Shown piece after piece: positions 23,001 to 33,000 of a stretch of DNA of 64,000 nt (positions within the stretch are counted from its first letter, which is position 1; each line of letters begins with the position of its first letter). Source of the stretch: Sclerodactyla briareus (lineage: Eukaryota > Echinodermata > Holothuroidea > Dendrochirotida > Sclerodactylidae). The translations under genes were made by a program, and so were the position numbers. The stretch is taken from assembly GCA_026419785.1 (NCBI GenBank), contig JAODTK010004087.1, positions 62,001 through 126,000 of the forward strand, in the 5' to 3' direction. The notes beneath the pieces were generated by a model. The model worked only from the letters and a program-made list of their open reading frames with translations. It searched no databases and was not told where the DNA came from.

Positions 23001-23268
23001 ATCCTGAAAGTGCAATAACTTCCTTTTTTTATGCAGATATTCCTAAGTACAATCACAAGGCGTTCGGTTATATGAATGAAGCTGCAATGAATTGTTCAGA
23101 TTTAGGTCAGTCACTGGTCCAAATACCGAAGAGTCCGGCTGTTCTAGAGAGAAACTAAGATAACTCACAGGTATGCGGGAGACATCTTTTATTCCTCTCA
23201 GGCATGTGTTCGAATTGAACAGACAACAACCGTGACTCTCCTCAGGCATATCGAAGATCTCCTTTAGT
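16931..23268 (-). CDS. GINS1: GINS complex subunit 1 (PSF1), six exons, first exon not found
   Basis: PSF1 is one of four GINS subunits. GINS joins CDC45 and MCM2-7 to form the replicative CMG helicase in the nucleus. Six minus-strand exons are seen: 23268-23169, 22608-22517, 21436-21356, 18634-18601, 18271-18197 and 17000-16931. In order they encode [52 protein letters not shown] with LKKNSQ, and [15 protein letters not shown] plus stop. These follow the order of human PSF1 (RNRRC, LRWEYGSVLP, EWFNNYKRSLATYM, DMKPPK, VRCLKDYGEFEVDDG, CEQLIRQGVLEHILS), a protein of about 196 residues. Most exons have AG acceptors and GT donors with compatible phases. The N-terminal exon, expected to start MF.EKA, was not found. 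Exons 1, 2, 4 and 6 as numbered here each need small indel corrections. That means assembly error or a decayed copy, and I favour error because all motifs and splice sites persist. Identity is very likely; integrity is uncertain. Confidence 0.9.
17640..17960 (+). pseudogene. Reverse-transcriptase relic (non-LTR retrotransposon)
   Basis: At 17651 the sequence reads FICNRCKG, like the (F)xCxRC motif in the C-terminal part of many non-LTR retrotransposon proteins. After a frame change it reads [19 protein letters not shown], which resembles the FCYLGD...GG block that follows it in those proteins. The remainder decays into a polyMet stretch from a GATGAT repeat. It lies just past the GINS1 last exon, inside the last intron. 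It is a short, frameshifted remnant. Confidence 0.5.
18197..18271 (-). CDS. GINS1: GINS1 internal exon, DYGEFE
   Basis: This 75-base, 25-codon exon has acceptor CAATTTCAG and donor GTTAGT. It encodes [15 protein letters not shown] and then LVVLKKNSQ. Human PSF1 has VRCLKDYGEFEVDDG and LLKKNSQ. It is phase 0 at both ends with no defect. It belongs to the small C-terminal domain that links PSF1 to the rest of the CMG helicase. Confidence 0.92.
18601..18634 (-). CDS. GINS1: GINS1 short exon, DRKPPK
   Basis: The acceptor is GCTTTTACAG and the donor is GTATGT. It encodes DRKPPK, matching DMKPPK of human PSF1. The exon is 34 bases where 33 are expected. One surplus A in AAAGAACTC shifts the frame. 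Removing it gives T-L-F-I-Q, close to S-L-Y-I-E of the human protein and in phase with the next exon, which starts V-R-C. Confidence 0.8.
18787..18862 (-). repeat. tRNA-derived SINE head
   Basis: The reverse strand shows GATTAGCTCAGCAGGG (A-box-like) and GAGGTCGAATCCCAG (B-box-like) at tRNA spacing. The arms do not close into a functional tRNA. Located in the GINS1 intron. Confidence 0.65.
19105..19640 (-). mobile_element. L2/CR1-like retroelement 3' end with (TAA)n tail
   Basis: On the minus strand the frame reads [20 protein letters not shown], then [20 protein letters not shown], then FGDR-like residues. This is the typical C-terminal block (KALN..AP.YL..) of L2/CR1-type reverse transcriptases. 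Downstream in element direction lie 3' UTR-like sequence and a TTA/AAT trinucleotide run (19109-19138), as in elements that end in short repeats. It is 5' truncated and inactive, and sits in the GINS1 intron between the exons at 21356 and 18634. Confidence 0.75.
19840..20347 (-). mobile_element. CR1-like reverse-transcriptase C-terminal relic
   Basis: The minus strand starts [17 protein letters not shown], the classic [13 protein letters not shown] block of CR1-like reverse transcriptases. After frameshifts it continues with [27 protein letters not shown], and an end like [10 protein letters not shown]. Several stops and shifts show it is dead. It lies beside the (TAA)n-tailed element in the same GINS1 intron. 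The two could be parts of different insertions. Confidence 0.75.
21356..21436 (-). CDS. GINS1: GINS1 internal exon, [15 protein letters not shown]
   Basis: This 81-base exon, exactly 27 codons, has acceptor TTTTTCCAG and donor GTATGA. It encodes [15 protein letters not shown] followed by [12 protein letters not shown]. Human PSF1 has EWFNNYKRSLATYMRSLG followed by a GLDITQ block. Both ends are phase 0 and no correction is needed. This is the cleanest exon of the gene. Confidence 0.92.
22026..22516 (-). repeat. Tandem duplication of a GINS1 exon 3' end with its splice donor
   Basis: A unit of about 135-145 bases is repeated head to tail directly downstream (gene direction) of the exon at 22608-22517. 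Each unit holds an exon-like stretch, a GT donor, and intron sequence that includes a tRNA-like GTAGAGC motif. Exon-like parts are at 22384-22423, 22238-22281 and 22101-22144. They read [23 protein letters not shown] and [10 protein letters not shown], each followed by GTAA. A fourth partial unit starts near 22026. The middle copy ends MSEQE, which is closer to what I expect of PSF1 than the MSEWK of the first copy. Confidence 0.85.
22517..22608 (-). CDS. GINS1: GINS1 internal exon with RWEFGSVLP signature
   Basis: The acceptor is CCGCAG and the donor is GTAATT after TGGAAG. It encodes [18 protein letters not shown] followed by [11 protein letters not shown]. The RWE(F/Y)GSVLP signature is the most diagnostic block of PSF1. 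The first codons need one A fewer (AAACAG versus AACAG) to join the previous exon as L-Y-N-R. The exon ends in phase 0, matching the next exon. Its last ~45 bases and the donor are repeated three more times downstream (see the tandem repeat entry). Confidence 0.88.
23169..23268 (-). CDS. GINS1: GINS1 internal exon with RNKRC motif
   Basis: The acceptor is a pyrimidine stretch ending CCCAG just above 23268, and the donor is GTGAGT at 23168-23163. The 3' half reads VQFEH, then ERNKRCL, then CGCATACCT, which becomes A-Y-L if one base is added after CTCC. In PSF1 the order is (I/V)(K/Q)FRH, RNRRC, then AYLY. The first half (KEIFD and an acidic stretch) fits the linker after the N-terminal helices only loosely. 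One or two single-base shifts are needed to keep one frame. The placement is supported by the following exon, which continues with Y-N-R. Confidence 0.65.
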
Positions 23269-23567
23269 CTGGGACAGGAAAATAAAGTTATATATTGAAT
23301 CAATAAATATGAATTCTTCCCTATAATTTGGGTAGAGCAAAACAATAGAATTTAGTGCTAATCATCATCATATACAGATTTCATGCTGCTTTTCAACTGA
23401 TGAGGAAAAAGCACCTCCTCCAAATAATACCATGATCATAATAAGCACTCTGAATAAAACAGTTGGAGGTTGAATGAATGGTAGCAGCTAATAGCAGCTA
23501 AATAAAGAACCTGGTTGGAGTTAATGTTTTATAAGTACCAATTAACACCTTGGTATAATATCACAAG

Positions 23568-25213
23568 GAGGTGACCACCCTCAGCCTGCAGAGTCCCACC
23601 AGATGTGGGTGGTTAGCATGGTTGGAGAGCATAGGCTAGGCTTACCACCTCAGCCTGCAGAGTCCCACCAGATGTAGGTGGTTAGCATGGTTGGTAGAGC
23701 ATAGGCTTACCACCCTCAGCCTGCTGAGTCCCACCAGATGTGGGTGGTTAGCATGGTGGTAGAGCATAGGCTAAGCTTACCACCCTCAGCCTGCAGAGTC
23801 CTGCCAGATGTAGGTGGTTAGCATGGTGGTAGAGCATAGGCTTACACCCTCAGCCTGCAGAGTCCCACCAGATGTGGGTGGTTAGCATGGTTGGTAGAGC
23901 ATAGGCTAGGCTTACCACCCTCAGCCTGCAGAATCCTGCCAGATGTAGGTGGTTAGCATGGTGGTAGAGCATAGGCTAGGCTTACCACTCTCAGCCTGCT
24001 GAGTCCCACCAGATGTAGGTGGTTAGCATGGTTGGTAGAGCACATAGGCTTACCACCCTCAGCTGCAGAGTACCGCCAGATGTAGGTATTACATGGTTGG
24101 TAGAGCACATTGGCTTACCACCCTCAGCCGCAGAGTCCCACCAGATGTAGGTGGTTAGCATGGTTGGTAGAGCACATTGGCTTACCACCCTCAGCTGCAG
24201 AGTACCGCCAGATGTAATGTGGTTAGCATGGTTGTAGAGCATAGGCTTACACCCTCAGCCTGCAGAATCCTGCCAGATGTATGTGGTTAGCATGGTTGTA
24301 GAGCATAGGCTTACCACCCTCAGCCTGCAGAGTCCTGCCAGATGTATGTGGTTAGCATGGTTGGAGAGCATAGGCTTACCACCCTCAGCCTGCAGAGTAC
24401 CGCCAGATGTAGGTGGTTAGCATGGTTGGAGAGCATAGGCTTACACCCTCAGCCTGCAGAATCCTGCCAGATGTATGTGGTTAGCATGGTTGGTAGAGCA
24501 TAGGCTAGGCTTACCACCCTCAAGCCTGCAGAATCCTGCCAGATGTATGGTGGTTAGCATGGTTGGTAGAGCACATAGGCTTACCACCCTCAGCCTGCAG
24601 AGTCCTGCCAGATGTATGTGTTAGCATGGTTGGTATAGCATAGGCTTACCACCCTCAGCCTGCGAGTCCTGCCAGATGTATGGTGGTTAGCATGGTTGTA
24701 GAGCATAGGCTTACCACCCTCAGCCTGCAGAGTCCTGCCAGATGTAGGTGGTTAGCATGGTTGTAGAGCATAGGCTTACCACCCTCACCTGCAGAGTCCC
24801 ACCAGATGTGGGTGGTTAGCATGGTTTGTAAGCATTAGCTACCACCCTCAGCCTGCAGAGTCCTGCCAGATGTAGTGGTTAGCATGGTTGGTAGAGCATA
24901 GGCTCACCACCCTCAGCCTGCAGAGTCCTGCCAGATGTATGTGGGTAGCATGGTTGGTAGAGCATAGGCTTACCACCCCAGCCTGCAGAGTCCTGCCAGA
25001 TGTATGTGTTAGCATGGTTGGTATAGCATAGGCTTACCACCCTCAGCCTGCAGAGTCCTGCCAGATGTATGTGGTTAGCATGTTGGTAGAGCATAGGCTT
25101 ACCACCCTCAGCCTGCAGAGTCCTGCCAGATGTATGTGGTTAGCATGGTTGGTAGAGCATTAGCTTACCACCCGGGTGGTTAGTATGGTTGGTAGAGCAT
25201 AAGCTTACCACCC
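23568..25213. repeat. 66-bp tandem array, about 24 copies
   Basis: The unit is GGTGGTTAGCATGGTTGG, then TAGAGCATAGGCTTACCACC, then CTCAGCCTGCAGAGTCCTGC, then CAGATGTA. Copies differ by point changes and many one-base losses. TTAGCATGGTTGGTAGAGCA resembles the A-box of tRNA genes (TAGCTCAGTTGGTAGAGC). The unit may therefore have grown from a tRNA-derived SINE head. It lies upstream of the first recognised GINS1 exon, probably in an intron. Confidence 0.95.
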
Positions 25214-25854
25214 AGGATATTGTCCAGCATTTGGCTGCAAAGTTTGATTGCAAATTGTATCTTTGCCCTGGACCACTCAGCATAGAGGATTCTGAACAGA
25301 GACAAACATGGGGTTATTTTCAAGTTGCCCTCTGTGTGTTATTACCACATCCAGCCATCCACACATTAGGGTACTGCCAAAGATGACATAACCTTATTCC
25401 GTATGAAGTATTCACTGACATTGAAAGTGCAGGTCCCAGGTATGCTCCTGGTGTTGGGCCGCGGATAAGCTTGATTCTCTGTTTAGCAAGTACTGTATCT
25501 CAATAAAGAAAATATGTAGGTCCTTGCTCATGACAACATAAGGAGATCAAGTTAGGTAGGACATTAAAGTTCACTGAGAAATAAACACACGTGCATGTTA
25601 TATATGCACAGTCTTTTCCTTTGATTGCCTCTTGATCATGACAGTTCTACATTCCAGAGTGCATTACTGAAATTAATTGTCACCTCACAACATTTGCTTG
25701 GTTCTTTGATCGTACAGTACAGACATTTCCTCCAGAACTTGCCTGATCCCATCCTCCTAGAAATGAGAAATATGTCGGAAATGTGAATTATACGGTCAGG
25801 GTGCATTCCAAGGCAGTAGGCCTAATTCAAGCGGAATTCATAATGCCATATTTA

Positions 25855-26055
25855 CTTCAGTTCAAGTGCCCCTATGGAATGAATAGAATGAATGCACTAA
25901 AATTTGTAAGAGGAGAAGCATTTTGTGTAATCCACATGATGGGCCCCAGGACCTCCACCAATTGGGCTTGGGCCTCCTGATCCCTGGTCACCCGAAGGGT
26001 ATGGCTTAGACCATCAGAATGACCGAACATCAGCACCTTGCACAAAATTTGTAAG
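25855..26055 (+). repeat. Dispersed repeat, copy pair with 28135-28285
   Basis: The phrases GGGCCCCAGGACCTCCACCA, TTAGACCATCAGAATGACC, GAACATCAGCACCTTGCACA and AAATTTGTAAGAGATAC match in order with the 28135-28285 segment (GGGCCTTCCAGGCCAGAGTG, TTAGACCATCATTATGACTT, CGAACATCACACTGTGCACA, AAGTTTGAGTAAAAGAC). Both sit at the outer edges of the ~315-bp array. Confidence 0.65.
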
Positions 26056-26149
26056 AGATACAAGATTTTGCGATATTGCCCTAAGCCCCAAAATCCCGAA
26101 CCCCCTATTCGCCCTCTACCCGAATACCATTACATGTAACACTTTGAAA

Positions 26150-28080
26150 CAGAAAGCCGAGAGGCTTAATGATTCCTTGAAGCCTTTTATAACCTTCACT
26201 TGAAACCTCAAGATTACCTTTGACCTGACTCCAAGGAATTGTGGATTACAGACTGATAATATCTGTGGAATTACTTATAGATACTTTCAAGCAAGGATTG
26301 CATAGCATCAAACTTTGACCTCTCTGAGGCACAGATGATACTGACCTGACTAAAAAAGTAGGGGACCAGTTTTCTTTAAGATGAACCCACATACCAAGCA
26401 TGAATTATTGCGTTACTAAGCTGAAATTGGTACGGTATGAAAAATCGAAATTTTACAATTTCTTAATCCCTCCCTAAAAAAATGACTCCCAGTTTACACC
26501 AAACATTAATGGTATTGTGCTCCCCATGAGCTGCATACAAAATTTAAACCTGATCAGACCAGGTAATTCGGACTTAGGTGTTAAAAGATTTTCAGAATTT
26601 ACATTATGCATCTCAGATGACCTTTGACCTGACCTCAAAACCATAGGGATCATGTTTAATTACAGGAAACCCACATACCAAGTATGAGCTTCATCCATCC
26701 AGGTGGGGGTTGAGTTATGCTCTTCACAAGCTAAAATTGCCCCAAATCTCACTTTTTGACAACTTCCTCATTTCTCCCTCGACCTTGCTGCTGGTCTGCA
26801 CGAAAAACGAGGAGGGTGCTTGTAATCACCACAAGAAAGCTACACACAAATTTCAAATTGATTGGGACTAAGCACTCTGGACTTCCTCTTCACAAGGTTT
26901 TTTCAGAATATGACCTCCAGTGACCTCAGATACATTTGATATGACCACAAACAAATTAGGGATTAATGTAACATTATGGGAACAACCATACCAAGTATGA
27001 GCTTCATCCATCCATTCATCCAAAGTGGGGGCGAATTCGGCTTTCACCAGCTGAATGAATGGCCAACATATCAATTTTTCACAAATTTTTCCATCTTTCC
27101 CAAAATGCCCCTGGTCTTTGCCCACCAAAAACAATAGGGTGCTTGTATTGCTTGTACTCCCCATAGAAAGCTACACGCCAAAATTTTAACTTGGTGGACA
27201 AACGTTCTGGAAATTATCATCTTCAAAGATGTTCAGACATTGACCTCTAATGACCTCCCTCAGATGACCTTCACCTGACCCCAAAACAATAGGGACAATG
27301 CACTTATTATGGGGAACGATACCATAGTATGAGCTTCATCCATCCAGGTGGGGGTTGAAGTTATGCTCTTCACAAGCTGAATGCCCAAAAAGATCTATTT
27401 TTTCAAAATTTTTCAATCTTCTGCCCAAAATGACTCCTGGTCAACACCCAAAAACAGAGGGTTGCTTGTACTCCCATAAGAAAGCTAACACACAAATTTA
27501 ATTGATTGGACCAAGCATTCTGGACTAATCGTATTCACAAAGATTTTCCGACTGACCTCGACTGACCTCAGAAGCCTTTGACCTGACCCCAAAACAATAG
27601 GGATCACGTACTCATTATGGGGAACCCACAAACCAAGTAGAGCTTCATCCATCCCGCGGGGTCAAGTTATGCTCTTCACAAGCTAATTGTTTAAAATATC
27701 ATTTTTCACAATTTTTTTTCAATCTTTTGCCCAAAATTCGACTCTGTACTAAACCCAAACAAATAGGGTGCTTGTACTTCTCATACAAAAGCTACACACC
27801 AATTTCAACTTGATTGGACCAAGCGTTTCTGGACTTATCCTCTCCACAAATTTTCAGACTTGCCCTATAATGACCTCAGATTCCTCTGACCTGACCCCAA
27901 AACTCGTGATCATGTAATTCATTATGGGGAACCCAACAAACCTAAATGAGCTTCATTCCATACAGGTGTGGTTGAGTTTCTCCCTCTTCACAAGCCAGGC
28001 TCACACACCAACCCACCCAAAAAAAAACACGCTAACATATACCACACTGTCATGAACTGCAATAGATTCCCTGACTGAAT
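26150..28080. repeat. Tandem array of a ~315-bp unit, five to six copies
   Basis: A motif like CAGGTGGGGGTTGAGTTATG followed by CTCTTCACAAGCT recurs near 26698, 27012, 27345, 27655 and 27963. Between copies are GACCTGACCCCAAAACAATA with GGGATCATG, and CACCAAAAACA with GGGTGCTTGTA. The left end carries GAGAGGCTTAATGATTCCTTG. The right end runs into ACAAGCCAGGCTCACACACC. Single copies with the same ends occur at 29935-30130 (plus) and 43800-43990 (minus), and a diverged run at 14010-14760. Confidence 0.9.
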
Positions 28081-28134
28081 TCAAGGAATAAAAACCATTG
28101 ACACTTGCCGTAGGAGATGCAGTTCAAGTACCAT

Positions 28135-28285
28135 TTTGTGAACTTTCATAAAATGGGCCTTCCAGGCCAGAGTGGGGCCTTGGACCATAAATTCCTGAAC
28201 AACCTAGAGGTACGGCTGTTAGACCATCATTATGACTTCCCCGAACATCACACTGTGCACAAAGTTTGAGTAAAAGACATTTGGA
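28135..28285 (+). repeat. Dispersed repeat, second copy of the pair
   Basis: See the copy at 25855. Placement on either side of the 26.15-28.08 kb array suggests the array expanded inside a larger element. Confidence 0.6.
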
Positions 28286-29929
28286 AATTTCACACACATA
28301 ATAACCAATACAAGCGCATGTTGAAACGTCTTGATAGCTGGGTACGGCAAAATTCACTGCATGTGTTCACCAATCCCAATTCATGTTTGGTCACATTTAA
28401 TTGACCTTTACTCACTGACAACGGTTATACCTTGGAATGGCTTGGAGCATTTAGCCTAATGTTTGCTATCAGTACCAGCACAAAAACCCAACTAACTCGA
28501 TCCTAGGCCTGTATATTATGGTCTATATGTACAAACAAAACTGTATGTGTACCCAGCACAACTCTAGATCTGTAGCAGGGAACAGTGAAACACACTTGGA
28601 TCCACAAGGAAAGGTAGCCCAAAACTACATTTTATGAGGAGGTGATCACAGATCTTTAACAGAACTGCCTGTTACCCCCCGGCCCCCCCATTGCCTGTAT
28701 TCCAGCCACCTCAGTTGCTGACCAGACAAATAAACAGTCCAGCTCTGCCAGCAGCCACAGCCTGAGCTCCAGGGAGAAATGTTACACAAACCACTCTCAC
28801 AGAGATATCAATGGGAAGGGCTGTGGGTAGGGACAAATTGGGTGGTAAATTAAGGGATGTAATTTTAAAATCTAATCACAACTATGCAAAAAAAAAGTCA
28901 GCCTAGCCAGTGGCATGCGTCATCCACCCACCAAGTTTCAACATGATGGCATGTACGGTTCAGACTTACGAATGAAGACTTATTGGACATATTATGGATT
29001 TGATGAAAATTTAATCACAATATTGCAAACAAAATGTACCATAAGCCTAGCCAGTGGCATGCTTCATCCACCCCCAAGTGTCAACATGAATCTTGTTTAT
29101 GCAGTATTTATTGTGTGGAAAGGAAGTACGAAGAATGGTGACAACAGATATGGTTTTACGAATAAGAACAAAACTAACAGAGAACGAACGGACGGAAGAA
29201 CATGATGACTTGTAGAGCTGCTTACCCACAGACTAATAATGACCTATTTTGCCCGGTACGGGGCTAGTTGAACATGGGGTAGGGTTAGTTGGAACATTGC
29301 CTCTGGCTTCTAAGAAATGAATGGGAACTTCATGACAACTGTACACATGTACCTATATGCATCATAAGATATCAAATGATAGATATATTCAGCAGTGTTG
29401 TAGTCGAGGACGCTGCATCCGAGGCCACACCTTCGAGGCCGAGGCGGGCAATAATATCATAGAATGAAAGGCAATGATTACATACATATAAACAATGGTG
29501 TTTTGTCTTCCCCTTGGTACAGATAGTCTTAGGAATAATGAATGAGACAAAAAGTTTTTAAAGTTTCCCCAAAAATGAGAATGAACAAAACAAAATGGTT
29601 ATGCAACAACTTTTTATTCTTGAAGTCAGTACCAGATATGCAGTTGTTGTTGTAAAAAAATGTTAATGCTTGTGAGATTTGCTATAAAGGTTATACTTCT
29701 CATCAAATTTACCAACACTCAATTCAGATGGAACACCATGCACCTAGGGCTTTGCCTACAGGGTTTTACATTGAGGTGTTGTTTTACCAGAGTAGGGGAA
29801 ACGGTGCACAGTATTAATGTTTTCTCATGGCCTATCGTTACCTGCACCATTCACCTCAGATATTAGTATTGAAAGAAACAAGGTTTCAAAGAATCAATAC
29901 ATTACAGTAGCACAAACATAACGACAAAC

Positions 29930-30130
29930 AAAACCGAAAAGCCACGAGGCTTAGTGATTCCTTGAATGCCTTGAAGTTCATTGACCTTTGATCTGACCCC
30001 AAAACAATAGGGATCATGTATCATTATGGGGGAACCCACCATACCAAGTATGAACGTGATCCACCAAGGTGGGGTCGAGTATCGTTGTTGACAAGCCAGG
30101 CGTCACACAAACCACACACACACACACAAA
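29930..30130 (+). repeat. Single copy of the ~315-bp family with (AC)n end
   Basis: Begins AAAAGCCACGAGGCTTAGTG, passes through ACCTTTGATCTGACCCCAAA, and ends ACAAGCCAGGCGTCACAC before an (AC)n run. The same two ends bound the array at 26150-28080. They probably mark the true element termini. Confidence 0.75.
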
Positions 30131-32144
30131 TGGTCAGGAGCATAGATTTCGACTAAAGTCGGGAATAAAAAAAAATAATTTGGTTATGATTTTCTTATGT
30201 ACTGATAAGACTACAGGTTGTTGGGCTAATTTGACAGATAATACTAATAGTGTTTAAATAACTTTTCAAATACAACATTGCACGGCAATGCAAGCATTGC
30301 TGACGCAGTGATTTTTAGGCCAAGGACTGTGCCAAAGTCCCCGCAAAATAAAATGTAATATTAAATAAATTAAAATACATTCCACAATCTGCAGACAGAC
30401 CACAGCTTCTGTATTTTAGTAGTACGGCCCTGGCACAGTTTTACGCACTGGAGACTACATTTCACCTTGCAACACCTACTACGACATACGAAGGACGTCA
30501 CCTCTCAATATTGCATAACCTACAAAACCTACAAACCCCACAGAATTGTTGGGACAAATCTTCCCGAAATACGTATTCGGAGCTGGGAGGTCAATTTGGA
30601 GGCGGCCATGCACCCGCCCACCCTCCCCCCCCCCCCCCGTTTCAATGTGGTGAATTGTTCTTAGGATGGAGTGGCAATTATAAATTCCAACATTGCGTCG
30701 GGAGCGTGGGGGCTTTGCAGTAAGTGCAGTTTTGTTCCAACTACTATGCAAGCCGGCCTCGAGACCTCACAATGTATTCAGAGAAAGATTCCGCCAGTTG
30801 CTGAGGAGCCTAGGGGAAAAGTCTGTACAACTTATCATCTTCTCTGAATAATCTACCCAAGCTCCACCAATTGGCACTCTTGTGTATTTTTAAGCACTTC
30901 CAGACTATTTATATCAAATGATAATAAAGCCGACTCAGACTTACATATATACTGAATGTGATTAAATATGTGAATGAATCTCTAATTACCATATTTTGGA
31001 GAAATTTCACAAAGAAGCTTGAAAATCTAGGCAACATTGAATAATCAAAATAATGTACTTCTTTGTATGTTTACGGACCAACTGTGAAGTGTATTACATG
31101 GTTATTTTAATTTTAGATTATATTTAATAAAATAAAAAACATTATAATCAAAATCATGCTGTGACAGCCTGGAACCAAGATTCTCTCTCTGTGATGAAAT
31201 ACAACATTGTAATTCGTGGAAAATCACTCCGTGGCTAACAAGAACTTTGCTTCTCATATGCCTTATTGGGGGGTTTGGTACAATTCGTGTACGTACGACA
31301 GTACTAATTAGCGAAACGTTATCCACGATATGTATGTAACTGGTCGTGTAACAACCTGGCTGATCTGGCATCGACTTTTTTTTTTTGCGCGGGAACCGGG
31401 TAGTATAAACTCACGTTATAATGCTGGTAAGACCGCCCTCTGGCGACGCTTCAATTCCAAAATTAGTTCTAATGCTTTATCGCCATACATATCGCATGTT
31501 TAATTAAGGATTTCTCGGGAAAACAGTTGAAAGATCCGCTGCCTTCGCGGTTTCCTTCTGTTAGTCTCCATTTCGTTCGACGTACTTATTTCGAATGTAA
31601 TCATGTCCGTCTGATTTATTCAATTTAAAGGACAATCCCAGCCAAAAATTTTAAAATTTCATATGATTGTGTATTGAGCATCATGTCAATCAAACTTCGT
31701 TCCATGTTAATTGCATTTTCCTGTTAGAAGTTATGATTTTTTTAAAGAATTAATAATTTATTCATTGCTAATGTACGCAATTTTTGCAATTTGCAACATT
31801 TGATCGTCATAGCTACCAGTTTGAAGAAAAGAAATAGGTCTTAATTTTTCCCCTATATGACATCATAAAAAGTTGCCAGTTTGCCAAATTAAATCCAACT
31901 TTATATGAAATTTGAGGAATCCATATCATCTCGGGTATATCTTCATAGATCTCCCTAACCACCAGCTTCTTACATTTTTACATTTTGCTGCTGACTGATT
32001 ACGCGCATATCATATGTTTTTCGTTTGCCCTTTTTGTGTATTTCAAACTGACCTTTTCTCATTAATGTTTGTCTGTTGTTTTAGTAATCGTCTTATTAGT
32101 TCACACTGCAGACTTGTAATTTCCTTGTATTGAGGATCTAAGAG
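30131..32144. other. Intergenic or 5' intron, no coding exon seen
   Basis: Contains a C14-class run at 30625, the E2F-like site at 31376 and a CpG-richer stretch at 31390-31600 with ACCGCCCTCTGGCGAC. It is a candidate region for the promoter shared by the divergent pair, but no first exon could be read. Confidence 0.4.
31376..31396. promoter_or_regulatory. E2F-like site
   Basis: TTTTTTGCGCGGGAACCGGG contains TTTTGCGCGGGAA, matching the E2F consensus TTTSSCGC on one strand and GCGGGAA on the other. It lies between GINS1 and the ABHD12-like gene. GINS genes are E2F targets in mammals. No transcription start can be placed, so the link to GINS1 is conjecture. Confidence 0.3.
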
Positions 32145-32247
32145 TATCTATCTACATCTATCTATCTATCATCTATCTTTCTAATCTACTATCTATCTAT
32201 CCTATCTATCGATCTATCTATCTTCTATCTATCTATCTATCTATCTA
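32145..32247. repeat. (ATCT)n microsatellite
   Basis: A run of TATC/CTAT tetranucleotides with small interruptions, ending just before AAGCGGAGCACCACCATGGA. Confidence 0.95.
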
Positions 32248-32312
32248 AGCGGAGCACCACCATGGATTGGCGCGTAGCGTGGAAGGATTTTTTTCGTTTT
32301 TACAGACCCCCC

Positions 32313-33000
32313 CAGATTGTCAGGAAACGGCACTTCTGGGTCATATTGCAGTCATCACATCTCTACAATTGGTCAATAAATTCCCGAATTTTTATTTCAA
32401 GAAACATTCTTGAGGACTGATCAATTTCATTCCGTACAATTCGGGCCACCGTCGGTTGTTGACGCGTGGGGTCACAAGAAAACATTTTTCATACCCCCCA
32501 GATTGCAGGAAAACGGCCAATTCCCGCGCTGTATGGCAGTTAGCAACGTCTCTAATCTAAAATCATCGCAATATTTTCAGAATTGTATTTCAAGAAACGT
32601 ACTGGAAGGACTAATCGATTTTTATTCCTTACAATTTGGGCAGGCCAATCAATGGTCTCGTATCGTATAGGTTCAAGGGAAATTTCGAGCCTTACGAATC
32701 CCCCAGATGTCGAAACTTACTTTCCACTTATGGCAGTCAGCAACCTCTCCAAAAGACAATACATTTCTGACATTATATCTCCAGAAACCACTCTTCTTGA
32801 GGAACTGATCTACGTTTATTTCTTACAATTCGCGCCACCATCAGTTGACGGTACCGTACAAGAAATACCGGTAGTCTCACAGACCACCCCCCAGATTGCA
32901 GGGAGCGGCACTCTCCGCGACTTATGGCATAATGCAATCATTGAAATTTGCAGTATCCCGAAAACTGATCGATGTTTCATCTTACATTTCTTCACGTGGT
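32313..33000. repeat. ~195-bp tandem repeat, about 3.5 diverged copies
   Basis: Units begin AGATTGCAGGAAACGGC-like sequence at about 32313, 32502, 32705 and 32892. Each contains a TATGGCAGT.AGCAACCTCT phrase, TTTCAAGAAAC, a GGAACTGATC.ATTTTTATTC phrase and TTACAATTCGGGCCACC. A 190-codon open frame (32583-33155) spans the array. It changes period with the repeat and shows no domain, so I treat it as chance. Confidence 0.85.

Noticed and set aside
25872..26063. Missing first GINS1 exon
   Set aside because: Minus-strand frames here belong to a dispersed repeat shared with 28135-28285 and lack the expected N-terminal motif.
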